This document shows positions 9,017 through 16,041 of a stretch of 40,705 bases of DNA, piece by piece. The position numbers and the translations under genes were made by a program. Location of the stretch: assembly GCA_005110385.1 (NCBI GenBank), contig DUDT01000023.1:1-40705 (forward strand), given 5' to 3'. The notes beneath the pieces were generated by a model that worked only from the letters and a program-made list of their open reading frames with translations, did not search any database and was not told where the DNA came from. Origin of the DNA: Candidatus Melainabacteria bacterium (GTDB lineage: Bacteria; Cyanobacteriota; Vampirovibrionia; LMEP-6097). Position 1 is the first letter of the stretch. The number at the start of each line of letters is the position of its first letter.

Positions 9017-9934
9017 TTGCAAGGTTTAAGCATAAACACAAATATTGATAGTTTATTTATACAAAGAGCATTAGGTATACATACTAGGGAAGTAAATAAA
9101 TCTACAGAAAGATTATCAACTGGTTTAAGAATTAATAGGCCATCTGATGACTCTGGAGGCTATGTTTATGGCGTGAAATTAGATTCTCTAATAAGAGGTT
9201 CATCTGCGGCACAGCGTAATATCAACGATGGAATATCAGCCTTGGACACTGGTGATACGGCATTAACCACAATTATAGATAACGTACAAAGAATTAGAGA
9301 AATCATGGTACAAGCCCTTGGTGGCACTCCAAGTCAGGCAGAATTAGACGGTGGACAGATAGAGATAAATAACTTAGTCGCTGAAATCAACGACCTAAGC
9401 GCTAATACTAAATACAATGGCAATAAATTACTAGATGGAACTTTTAACATTAACATCCAAAATGGTTCTGGAGATGGTGATAGTTATGCCTTAAACATGA
9501 CTAGTGGTTCTTGGAATGGTTTAAATATCGATGTCTCTAGCACAGGCAGTACTTCTAGTGATATCGGATCTTTAGGTTATCAATCAAATAAACGATTAGA
9601 TCAAATGTCTGTATCAATAAACGTAGGTAACAATGGTGGTGGAGCCTCTACCGTTGCAGCAAGTAGTGATTTAACCGACCTCGATTCGATGATAAAAAAT
9701 CTTTCAACGATGCAAGCATCAATATCAGCGAAACGTAATCGCCTGTCTTCTGATTATAACTTTTTAACTGATAGTAAATTTAATTTCGAAAAAGCCAAAT
9801 CTAATGTAATGGATGCTGATATCGCTACAGAATCCTCAAGATTGACAGTAAATCAAGTTCTACAACAATCAGCTGTATCTTTATTAGCGCAAGCTAATTC
9901 GTCACCACAATTAGCTTTAAGCTTAATACCTTAA
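9017..9934 (+). CDS. Flagellin
   Basis: 305 residues starting at TTG, supported by a very strong purine tract (GGGGAGGGGGA) just upstream. The N-terminal D0/D1 domain is clear: INTNIDSLF, then STERLSTGLRINRPSDDSGG, where typical flagellins have LSSGLRINSAADDAAG. The C-terminal coiled-coil domain ends in QANSSPQLALSLIP, the standard flagellin C-terminus. The short central part (about residues 140-215) means a small surface domain D2/D3. The protein is exported through the flagellar type III apparatus and polymerises into the filament. A second flagellin lies at 19351. A strong hairpin terminator follows. Confidence 0.93.
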   Translation: MQGLSINTNIDSLFIQRALGIHTREVNKSTERLSTGLRINRPSDDSGGYVYGVKLDSLIRGSSAAQRNINDGISALDTGDTALTTIIDNVQRIREIMVQALGGTPSQAELDGGQIEINNLVAEINDLSANTKYNGNKLLDGTFNINIQNGSGDGDSYALNMTSGSWNGLNIDVSSTGSTSSDIGSLGYQSNKRLDQMSVSINVGNNGGGASTVAASSDLTDLDSMIKNLSTMQASISAKRNRLSSDYNFLTDSKFNFEKAKSNVMDADIATESSRLTVNQVLQQSAVSLLAQANSSPQLALSLIP

Positions 9935-10011
9935 GGGACATGCAGTGAAACCCTAATTTCTGCGTTATTGCGTTAAAACTTTTTCAGTAATTTTCCACAC
10001 ACCCACACACC

Positions 10012-10042
10012 AAAAAAGCGAGGCTCACGCCTCGTTTTTTTT
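10012..10042 (+). terminator. Intrinsic terminator after flagellin
   Basis: The stem CGAGGC/GCCTCG closes around loop TCAC (10019-10034). It is preceded by six A and followed by eight T, so it could terminate in either direction. It lies 85 bp after the flagellin stop and abuts the palindromic element. Confidence 0.85.
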
Positions 10043-10163
10043 GAGACCACTCCATAACTCCATTTTCTGCGTTTTCGTCGTTCTCATGATCCTCATGTAT
10101 GCTTGACACACTGCGGTCATTCGTCCTCCTCAGCCTTGAAACTGCACGTTATGGAGCGGTCTC
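10043..10163. repeat. 121-bp palindromic element, full copy 1
   Basis: Begins GAGACCACTCCATAAC and ends GTTATGGAGCGGTCTC. These terminal arms pair at 15 of 16 positions. The core contains CCATTTTCTGCGTTTTCGT and CCTCCTCAGCCTTGAAACTG, both shared with the copy at 33248. Flanking dinucleotides are TT on both sides. It has no coding capacity for a transposase, so if it moved it was mobilised in trans. Confidence 0.8.
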
Positions 10164-10171
10164 TTTCATGA

Positions 10172-10214
10172 AGACCACTCTATAACTCCATTTTCTGCGT
10201 TTTCGTCATCCTCA
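10172..10214. repeat. Left half of the palindromic element abutting the HPF stop
   Basis: About 43 bp matching the left arm and left core of the 121-bp element (AGACCACTCTATAAC, then CCATTTTCTGCGTTTTCGTC), 8 bp after copy 1 in the same orientation. The right arm is absent. Its end overlaps the HPF stop codon on the minus strand, so the HPF C-terminus may have been set by this insertion or deletion. Confidence 0.65.
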
Positions 10215-10847
10215 ATTAGAAACTTGAAGAAACTCTGGTTCGATTAAACCAAAGTCACCATCTTCTCTTTGGTAAACACAAGCGATCTTATTAGAAAATA
10301 TATTCAAGAACATGTAGAAGTTATGACCACAGTCTTTTAGCTTACCTACAGCATCCTGAGGATCTAAAGGCTCCATTTTGAATCTCTTAGTCTTAATTAT
10401 CTTAGGTTCATTATATGACTTAACTTCTTCGACGAAGTCCTCTGGGACAGCCATATCAGCTTCTTCGATATTAGTTAAATACTCTTCATCATAACCGAAA
10501 GCCTTAATACTCTTACCACGCTGAATGCTGTTATAGATACGAGTCTTAAACTTTCTCATCTGTTTTTCGATCTTATCTACTACAGTATCTATCGCAGCAT
10601 AAACATTATCCTCTGTAGAATGACATCTGATCACGTGTCCACCTTTAAGATTAATAGTTACTTCTGCTTTTTGATTATTACTTTTATGGTTTTTTATAAC
10701 ACCTAGAACTACCTTGATCTGGTGATTCTGAATTAAGCTGTCAAAGTGCTTATGCACTCTATCTATTTTAGTTTCTGCATATTCCTTCAAAGAAGGAGTC
10801 ATATCTATATTACTAGATTCTATTAAAGTCGCCGATGTAGTATTCAT
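10212..10847 (-). CDS. hpf: Ribosome hibernation promoting factor, long form
   Basis: 211 residues. The N-terminal S30AE domain (about 1-105) starts with the beta strand LIESSNIDMTPSLKEYAETK and binds the 30S decoding region. A charged linker follows, then a C-terminal dimerisation domain (about 145-205; KTKRFKMEPLDPQDAVGKL is typical). The long form makes 100S ribosome dimers alone and is found in Firmicutes and Cyanobacteria (LrtA), rather than the short HPF/RMF pair of gamma-proteobacteria. In the dimerisation domain the usual Asn-Arg-Asp segment reads NFYMFLNIFSNKIACVYQRE. It is divergent from pdxA, with 46 bp between them. Confidence 0.92.
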   Translation of the reverse strand: MNTTSATLIESSNIDMTPSLKEYAETKIDRVHKHFDSLIQNHQIKVVLGVIKNHKSNNQKAEVTINLKGGHVIRCHSTEDNVYAAIDTVVDKIEKQMRKFKTRIYNSIQRGKSIKAFGYDEEYLTNIEEADMAVPEDFVEEVKSYNEPKIIKTKRFKMEPLDPQDAVGKLKDCGHNFYMFLNIFSNKIACVYQREDGDFGLIEPEFLQVSN

Positions 10848-10893
10848 GCAATAATTATAACATTTAGCTCTTATCTAAAGACAGCCGTAGTCG

Positions 10894-11928
10894 ATGTTTT
10901 CCCACCCTAAAACACTAAATTTACTTTACACTCTAGGAGACCTTTCTGGCATAGGTCCAGAAATTTTCTTTAAATTCACACGAGACCTAGAGCGCATTTC
11001 CGAGCAAGAGTGGCAGTTTACTAAAAATATAAAAATCATCCTAGCAGATGATCTCAGCCAAGTTAAAAAAAATACAGCTCTTTTAAAGATGGGGGAAGCC
11101 TCTGATATCTCTGGTGAACACAGCTACCAGACTTTAGTTAAAGCTAATAATCTCTGCCTGAGTGGTCTTGCTGACTATCTTATTACAGGTCCAGTATCTA
11201 AAGAATCCCTTTCTCTAGCGAAACATCACTACAGCGGGCAAACAGAGCTTCTCGCTAGATTAAATAAGCTCACAGCCTCTGATGTAGAGATGTTATTTAT
11301 AGCTAATGGGACTGCTCACAACAAAAACGCGGAAATTGGAGTTCCGGTGCACGCCCAAGATTTCAGGATTATATTAGCAACTAGACACATACCCTTAAAC
11401 GAAGTATCCAAAGAGCTTCAGAAGAATTTCCATAAAGTTATCAAGCATTCAGCAGAGCTCCTAAACACAGCTTTTAACATTAAATCCCCGAGCATAGGCA
11501 TAGCAGGACTTAATCCCCATGCTGGCGAAAATGGTTTAATCGGTGATGAAGAAACTTGGATGAATGAAGTAATAAAATCATTCAGGAATTCACACTCTGA
11601 AATCACCCTCACCGATACACTTCCAGCTGATAGCATACTAGCTCAGGCAGCTAGAGCTTTTTTAAAAGGTGAAGCAGTCGCTCACGACCTTTATATTTCC
11701 GCTTATCATGACCAGTGCTTACCACTTATTAAAGGAATCGCAGGCTATAACGCTATTAATATGACTTACGGCTTGCCATACATCAGAGTTAGCGTAGATC
11801 ATGGCTGTGCTTTCGACATAGCAGGTCAAGGTATCGCAGATCACTCTGCCTTACTAGCTTGTACTAATTTCTGTATTCAGCAGTCACAAAAATTTGAAAT
11901 TTCAGACAAAAGCTATTTTTTTGGGTAA
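10894..11928 (+). CDS. pdxA: 4-hydroxythreonine-4-phosphate dehydrogenase PdxA
   Basis: 344 residues. It catalyses the NAD-dependent step of DXP-dependent pyridoxal phosphate synthesis before PdxJ. Seen: N-terminal LGDLSGIGPEI (family TxGDPxGIGPEI), metal histidines in RHIPL (about 158), NPHAGE (about 207) and SAYHDQCLPL (about 270), and C-terminal SVDHGCAFDIAGQGIAD. One substitution is notable: the phosphate-binding GHTE motif reads GQTE (about residue 117). The protein slightly exceeds the usual ~330 residues. It is followed closely by infC, so the two are probably cotranscribed. Confidence 0.9.
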   Translation: MFSHPKTLNLLYTLGDLSGIGPEIFFKFTRDLERISEQEWQFTKNIKIILADDLSQVKKNTALLKMGEASDISGEHSYQTLVKANNLCLSGLADYLITGPVSKESLSLAKHHYSGQTELLARLNKLTASDVEMLFIANGTAHNKNAEIGVPVHAQDFRIILATRHIPLNEVSKELQKNFHKVIKHSAELLNTAFNIKSPSIGIAGLNPHAGENGLIGDEETWMNEVIKSFRNSHSEITLTDTLPADSILAQAARAFLKGEAVAHDLYISAYHDQCLPLIKGIAGYNAINMTYGLPYIRVSVDHGCAFDIAGQGIADHSALLACTNFCIQQSQKFEISDKSYFFG

Positions 11929-11964
11929 AATAAGCATAGTCTATATTTAGGAGAGCAACTAACA

Positions 11965-12600
11965 ATTAATTCAACAAATTTTAAAGGTAACAACCCATTT
12001 GGCTTTAGAGGCAATAAAAGACCTAAAGTCTATGTTCCTCTCAATGAGTACATTAGGGCAAGAACACTTAGGGTTATAGATGCAGATGGCACTAATCTAG
12101 GTGAACTGACGAAGGAAGAAGCTTTAAGAAAAGCCCAAGACCAAGACTTAGACTTATTCGTAGTCTCTGATCAGTCTGAAGTTCCAGTAGCTAGAATTTT
12201 AGATTACGGTAAGTATAAATTCGAACAAAGTAAAAAAGAGAAAGGCCAGAAGAAAAAACAAGGCGGCAATGAATTTAAAGAAGTTAAAATTCGTTATAAC
12301 ATTGATATCGGCGACTATAACACTAGACTTAATCAAGCTAAAAAATTCTTAGAAAAAGGTAAACGAGTAAAACTCAATCTCACACTTAGAGGTAGGGAAA
12401 TGCAGCATAAAGATTTAGCTGTAGATTTAGCTAAAAGATTCGTCACTGATTTAGCGAATGAAGGTCATGCAGAAGGTGAAGTCGGTAAGATGACTGGTAA
12501 ATCTATGATAATATTTATAATTCCTGGTAGTGATAAACCAAAGGTAAAAAAACTCGATACCGAGAAATTAGATCATGCTGAGAACGATTCTGAGAGCTAA
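11965..12600 (+). CDS. infC: Translation initiation factor IF-3, AUU start
   Basis: 211 residues if started at ATT 11965. No ATG, GTG or TTG occurs in this frame between the pdxA stop (11928) and 12400, yet codons from about 12010 clearly encode the IF-3 N-domain ([14 protein letters not shown]) and the linker [14 protein letters not shown]. The C-domain ([28 protein letters not shown]) follows. AGGAG at 11949-11953 lies 11 bp upstream. An AUU start for infC is known from E. coli, where it lets IF-3 repress its own translation by rejecting non-canonical initiation. The same autoregulation is inferred here. The 3' end overlaps panD by 26 bp, and the usual rpmI-rplT neighbours are absent. Confidence 0.93.
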   Translation: MNSTNFKGNNPFGFRGNKRPKVYVPLNEYIRARTLRVIDADGTNLGELTKEEALRKAQDQDLDLFVVSDQSEVPVARILDYGKYKFEQSKKEKGQKKKQGGNEFKEVKIRYNIDIGDYNTRLNQAKKFLEKGKRVKLNLTLRGREMQHKDLAVDLAKRFVTDLANEGHAEGEVGKMTGKSMIIFIIPGSDKPKVKKLDTEKLDHAENDSES

Positions 12601-12937
12601 AATTCATAGAGCGAAGGTTACACTGTGTGATCTTAACTATGAAGGAAGCATTACTATAGACAGAGATCTGCTTGAAAAAGCTGATATAAAAGAGTTCGAA
12701 CAAGTCCAAGTCTTAAACATAAGTAATGGAAACAGAATTATCACTTATGCGATAGAAGGTGATTCTGGCGTTATCGGTATTAATGGTGCAGCGGCTAGGC
12801 TTTTCCAGAAAGACGATCTTGTGATCATCTGCTCTTACGCACAGGCATCGGAAGAAGAGATAGAATCTTTTGAGCCTAAAATTTTATTAGTAGATGAAAA
12901 TAATCGAATTAAATCTAAGAATCTAGCCTTAACTTAA
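12575..12937 (+). CDS. panD: Aspartate 1-decarboxylase PanD
   Basis: 120 residues. It makes beta-alanine from aspartate for pantothenate and coenzyme A. The self-processing site YEGS places Gly24-Ser25 exactly at the family positions, where cleavage yields the pyruvoyl group. Arg54 and Tyr58 (NRIITY) match the substrate-binding and catalytic residues, and GINGAAARL is conserved. The start overlaps the end of infC by 26 bp in another frame, implying coupled translation. Confidence 0.95.
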   Translation: MLRTILRAKIHRAKVTLCDLNYEGSITIDRDLLEKADIKEFEQVQVLNISNGNRIITYAIEGDSGVIGINGAAARLFQKDDLVIICSYAQASEEEIESFEPKILLVDENNRIKSKNLALT

Positions 12938-13023
12938 GTTCTTGTGATATATTTTTTAGTTGTCGTTCTGCCAGATTTTTTAAGCCCAGTAAAGCTTATA
13001 GTCAGTGCATATTAAAACCTTTT

Positions 13024-13099
13024 GGACGGTTAGCTCAGTTGGTAGAGCACTTGCTCGACACGCAAGTGGTCACTGGTTCAAGTCCAGTACCGTCCACCA
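13024..13099 (+). tRNA. tRNA-Val(GAC)
   Basis: A full cloverleaf is seen: acceptor GGACGGT/ACCGTCC, D-stem GCTC/GAGC, anticodon stem CTTGC/GCAAG, T-stem ACTGG/CCAGT with loop TTCAAGT, discriminator A and encoded CCA. The anticodon loop TCGACAC gives anticodon GAC (Val). Position 33 is C, where almost all tRNAs have U. The 3' end is duplicated at 14313, marking an integration site. Confidence 0.92.
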
Positions 13100-13174
13100 T
13101 TTTTTAGTTTATTTTGCAAGGTGGGCTCAGCCATGTCTCTCCTGAATTGATATCCCAATAATTACCCTTATTTT

Positions 13175-14245
13175 CTACGCTAATCTATACCAAGTCGCTC
13201 TTGCCTTACCAAAACGCTGAATTCGACAAAGTTCCACCAATTCTCGAAGCCTGACCTTGAGAGTGTTTTGGTTTGCGTTGGTCAGTTTAACAATCTCAGC
13301 AATCGTCAAGCGTTCATGAAGGGTCAATAATTTTAAAATCTCCACTGACAATGAAGGCAATGCATCATCAGCAACAGAAGCTTGGTGTTCCTTATCTAAC
13401 CTTTGTTGAAGCCGATCTTTTTGTTTTTTTAAGCAACGCAGAAAGAACCCCAACCAAGGCTCCCAATCTGCTTGGGTTGATTTGAGAGTCAGTTGCGTGC
13501 GGCGTAACGCCTTGTAATATAAATCTTTGTTTTCTTCAATCACATGTTCCAATGATGCATAAGGCACATACGCATAGCCCGCTCGCAGTAAGAGCAGCGT
13601 AGTTAAGATACGAGATAAGCGACCATTGCCATCTTGAAAAGGGTGAATAGCAAGAAAACGCACGACAAACACTGCCACGAGTAATAAAGGATGAAAACTC
13701 TCTTCCTGAACAGCCTTATTGAGCCAATGCACTAATGCTTCCATTTCACGTGGGGTGTCAAAGGGCGTAGTGGTGTCAAAAACAATGCCAACTTGAACGC
13801 CTTGTGCGTCTTTGGCAACGACGTGATTAGTGAGTGTTTTATAACGCCCGCGGTGACGTTCATCTTTTGGGCTGTGTTTCAATAAAAGCTGATGCAATTG
13901 CTTTATATGGTTTTCAGTTGGGCGAAGCTCTGCATGTGCTTGAAATACCAGATCCATCGCTTCGGCATAACCCACCACTTCTTGTTCATCTCTACTTTTA
14001 AAGCTGCTTATCTGTAAGTTAGAAAGTAATGTCTCTACTTGAAAATCCGTTAAGGTGACCCCTTCAATACGGGTAGATGAACCAATGCTTTCAATAGTGG
14101 CTGTATGTTTTAATGCATTCAAACGCTCTGGAGATAAAACTTTCAAAGCATCCCAACGCCCTTTAAATTCGTCGATTTCAGCAATTAATTTAACAATATC
14201 CGAAGATAAAGAAAACGTGAGTTCATTCATGAAAAACATACCCAA
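13175..14245 (-). CDS. Fic-domain protein (predicted AMP/NMP transferase)
   Basis: 356 residues. The Fic motif HPFQDGNGRLSR is at residues 201-212, with the catalytic His and the GNGR loop that positions ATP. An N-terminal inhibitory helix motif SSTRIEG (about 56-62; [S/T]xxxE[G/N]) marks a self-inhibited class II Fic enzyme. The C-terminal ~70 residues (LTIAEIVKLTNANQNTLKVR) look like a winged helix, so it may bind DNA. Codon 16 (ATG 14230, MNELTF) is an alternative start. The higher G+C and the flanking tRNA-derived repeats mark it as acquired. It differs in sequence from the Fic at 20607. Confidence 0.88.
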   Translation of the reverse strand: MGMFFMNELTFSLSSDIVKLIAEIDEFKGRWDALKVLSPERLNALKHTATIESIGSSTRIEGVTLTDFQVETLLSNLQISSFKSRDEQEVVGYAEAMDLVFQAHAELRPTENHIKQLHQLLLKHSPKDERHRGRYKTLTNHVVAKDAQGVQVGIVFDTTTPFDTPREMEALVHWLNKAVQEESFHPLLLVAVFVVRFLAIHPFQDGNGRLSRILTTLLLLRAGYAYVPYASLEHVIEENKDLYYKALRRTQLTLKSTQADWEPWLGFFLRCLKKQKDRLQQRLDKEHQASVADDALPSLSVEILKLLTLHERLTIAEIVKLTNANQNTLKVRLRELVELCRIQRFGKARATWYRLA

Positions 14246-14250
14246 TGCAA

Positions 14251-14280
14251 TACCCGATTATATCCGATTCTACCCGATAT
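14251..14280. promoter_or_regulatory. Three tandem 10-bp iterons upstream of fic
   Basis: TACCCGATTA, TATCCGATTC and TACCCGATAT stand head to tail with exact 10-bp (one helical turn) spacing. A fourth weaker unit (TACCCAATGC) lies at 14239-14248. On the minus strand the first-second junction reads TATAAT, a good -10 box. A protein bound here would block transcription of fic. The winged-helix end of the Fic protein is the obvious candidate for autorepression (inference). Confidence 0.5.
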
Positions 14281-14312
14281 TCATGAAATAGGCAAGCGAC
14301 TTTTGAACTTTC

Positions 14313-14326
14313 ACCGTCCACCATTT
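14313..14326. repeat. att-like copy of the tRNA-Val 3' end
   Basis: ACCGTCCACCATTT duplicates 13089-13102 and marks the right boundary of the Fic islet. No tRNA can be folded here because the 5' portion is absent. Confidence 0.7.
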
Positions 14327-14364
14327 AAAAAATAAAATATTACTAGAAATAAATCTTAACCTAA

Positions 14365-15945
14365 CTATTCAGTTACAGTTCTTCTTGTTTCATCCTCAGT
14401 ATCAGTCACAGCAGGCGTTTCAGCATTAGCTGTAGTAGGTGTTACTGTTGCGGCAGTATCAACAGTTGTTGCGGCAGCAGTCGTTGCCGTAGGCGTTGCT
14501 GCTGTGTCTGTAGTAGCCGATGCATCATTCTCTAAAGACGATGCCTCAAAACCACTAGAATCAACAAGAGACCTTAAAGAATTTACCAAATTATTGGTTG
14601 AGCTATTATTATCGCTCAATTCATTTAAACCGCTACCTTCAAAAGTACCAGTTTGATAAGTAATATTATTCTGTCTCTGCATACGATCTGAGTTAACACT
14701 GTCATTAAGCATATTTCCTTCAGTAACACCAAGACTACTGAAATCATCTGGCGTTACAAGAGGACTATCAGAAAGGAAAAGACCTAGGTTATTAGCTCGC
14801 TGATTTAGGGATAAACCCTTCTGCTCTATATTAAATCTAGATTCATCGTTATCTACGAATTCCGAATCATCCATAACACTGTAACGTTCAAAGTCAGTAT
14901 TAGCAGCACTTAGATTACCTTCAGCAACTGATCTTTGAGGAGTAAGTGCAGCGATACTATTTACATGGCCAGACTCTTTATCTTTTAAAGCTAAAATCTC
15001 TGATCTTAAAGCTCCTAAATCAGCAAATTCCGTAGGCTTAAAATCTACAGCAGCTCCCTTTTGATCATCAAAAGTTTTATCTTCTAAATAACCATCCCAA
15101 GACTCATCTTTAATTTCATTCCACTGATTTCCAGTCTGCATAAGGATCTGTCCATCACCTTTAAGTCCCATCATAACGGCACCATCGGCAGTATCACCTT
15201 TTCTGCTATAAGAATCAGCATCTACCTTCGCGATATCAGCCCTTCTCGCTCCACCAGCAGTTTCCTCGCCAGTATGCATAACATTGTTGCCAGCTCTTAC
15301 ATAAATCCCAGTAGTATAAAAAATTCCAGTATCCTTGCCTGTTTCCGTGGTATTAAAAGTAAGCTCTGTGCCATCTTCGAATTTCAAAGTAGAATCATCA
15401 CCGAAGTGGAAATCATCACCATTATTACCATCTGCGTCCTTAAGCATATTCACATGAGGGTCTCCATGAATATGCATAAGCTGTTCGCCCTCTGGATTAT
15501 AAACCCAAGTCTGATGACCACCCTTATTAGTATCAGTAACTATCTTCATTCCAGAATGAGTCACGAACTCTGCATTACCATCAGCATTTATAGAAGTTTT
15601 TATTTGCGTTTTAGCCTCCTCTGCCGCAAGAGCAGCTTCTTTAGCAGCAAGCTGAGAACGCACTCCTCCAAGCTCAATATTGTTGTAAGAAATTTCACCA
15701 TCATAAACTATAAACTCTGTCTGTGAAAGATTTATATCAGTCTGAGTCTGAGCTAGATTAATTTCCTTCAATGTATGCTCGCCATCTGAAGGGGGAGTAT
15801 TAATCTCATTACGAGTGGCGTTTAAACGCTCAATAGTATCATCAACTTGAACACCAGTTGCAGTATTAGTAGACGCCTGTGCTTGCGTATTTGCAGCTAC
15901 AGTGTTTATGCTTGAAGTTCTAATTGCAGAACCAATAGTACTCAT
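14365..15945 (-). CDS. DUF1521-like (self-cleaving, GDPHV motif) protein, paralogue A
   Basis: 526 residues. It has an N-terminal coiled-coil-like region with no signal peptide. A central domain (about 110-290) contains MHIHGDPHVNMLKDADGN, then DFHFGDDSTLKFEDGTEL. GDPHV plus a following DGT strand resembles DUF1521, the metal-ion-inducible autocleavage domain of Bradyrhizobium NopE effectors, which cut between Asp and Pro. The C-terminal half is coiled-coil-like and ends in a Thr/Ala-rich tail. A Shine-Dalgarno (GAGGATG) supports the start. The paralogue at 16042 is nearly identical across the central domain. Calcium-triggered self-cleavage after secretion is an inference from the family. Confidence 0.7.
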   Translation of the reverse strand: MSTIGSAIRTSSINTVAANTQAQASTNTATGVQVDDTIERLNATRNEINTPPSDGEHTLKEINLAQTQTDINLSQTEFIVYDGEISYNNIELGGVRSQLAAKEAALAAEEAKTQIKTSINADGNAEFVTHSGMKIVTDTNKGGHQTWVYNPEGEQLMHIHGDPHVNMLKDADGNNGDDFHFGDDSTLKFEDGTELTFNTTETGKDTGIFYTTGIYVRAGNNVMHTGEETAGGARRADIAKVDADSYSRKGDTADGAVMMGLKGDGQILMQTGNQWNEIKDESWDGYLEDKTFDDQKGAAVDFKPTEFADLGALRSEILALKDKESGHVNSIAALTPQRSVAEGNLSAANTDFERYSVMDDSEFVDNDESRFNIEQKGLSLNQRANNLGLFLSDSPLVTPDDFSSLGVTEGNMLNDSVNSDRMQRQNNITYQTGTFEGSGLNELSDNNSSTNNLVNSLRSLVDSSGFEASSLENDASATTDTAATPTATTAAATTVDTAATVTPTTANAETPAVTDTEDETRRTVTE

Positions 15946-16041
15946 ATATCATCCTCGACTAATGAGTTTTAACAGTTAGTAGTTAAAATATGGTTAATAG
16001 AAGAGGCTGGTGGCACTACTACTGTATTTTTAGTCATGATT

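Larger units (their letters stand above)
13089..14326. mobile_element. Fic islet integrated at the tRNA-Val 3' end
   Basis: The 14-bp sequence ACCGTCCACCATTT occurs at the tRNA 3' end (13089-13102) and again at 14313-14326, bracketing a single gene (Fic, minus strand). The inserted DNA has clearly higher G+C (about 50% in the line at 13801 against about 35% at 12661), supporting lateral transfer. No integrase lies inside, so the islet was either mobilised in trans or has lost its recombinase. Confidence 0.7.

Noticed and set aside
9956-9980. Another copy of the palindromic element (TTTCTGCGTTATTGCGTT)
   Set aside because: Only a short, imperfect resemblance to the left core and no arms; could be chance.
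14313-14326. Second tRNA-Val gene
   Set aside because: Only the last bases of the tRNA are present; it is an attachment-site duplicate.
15274-15726. 150-codon plus-strand frame
   Set aside because: Lies entirely inside the conserved DUF1521-like coding region on the other strand, and no equivalent support is seen for it in the paralogue.
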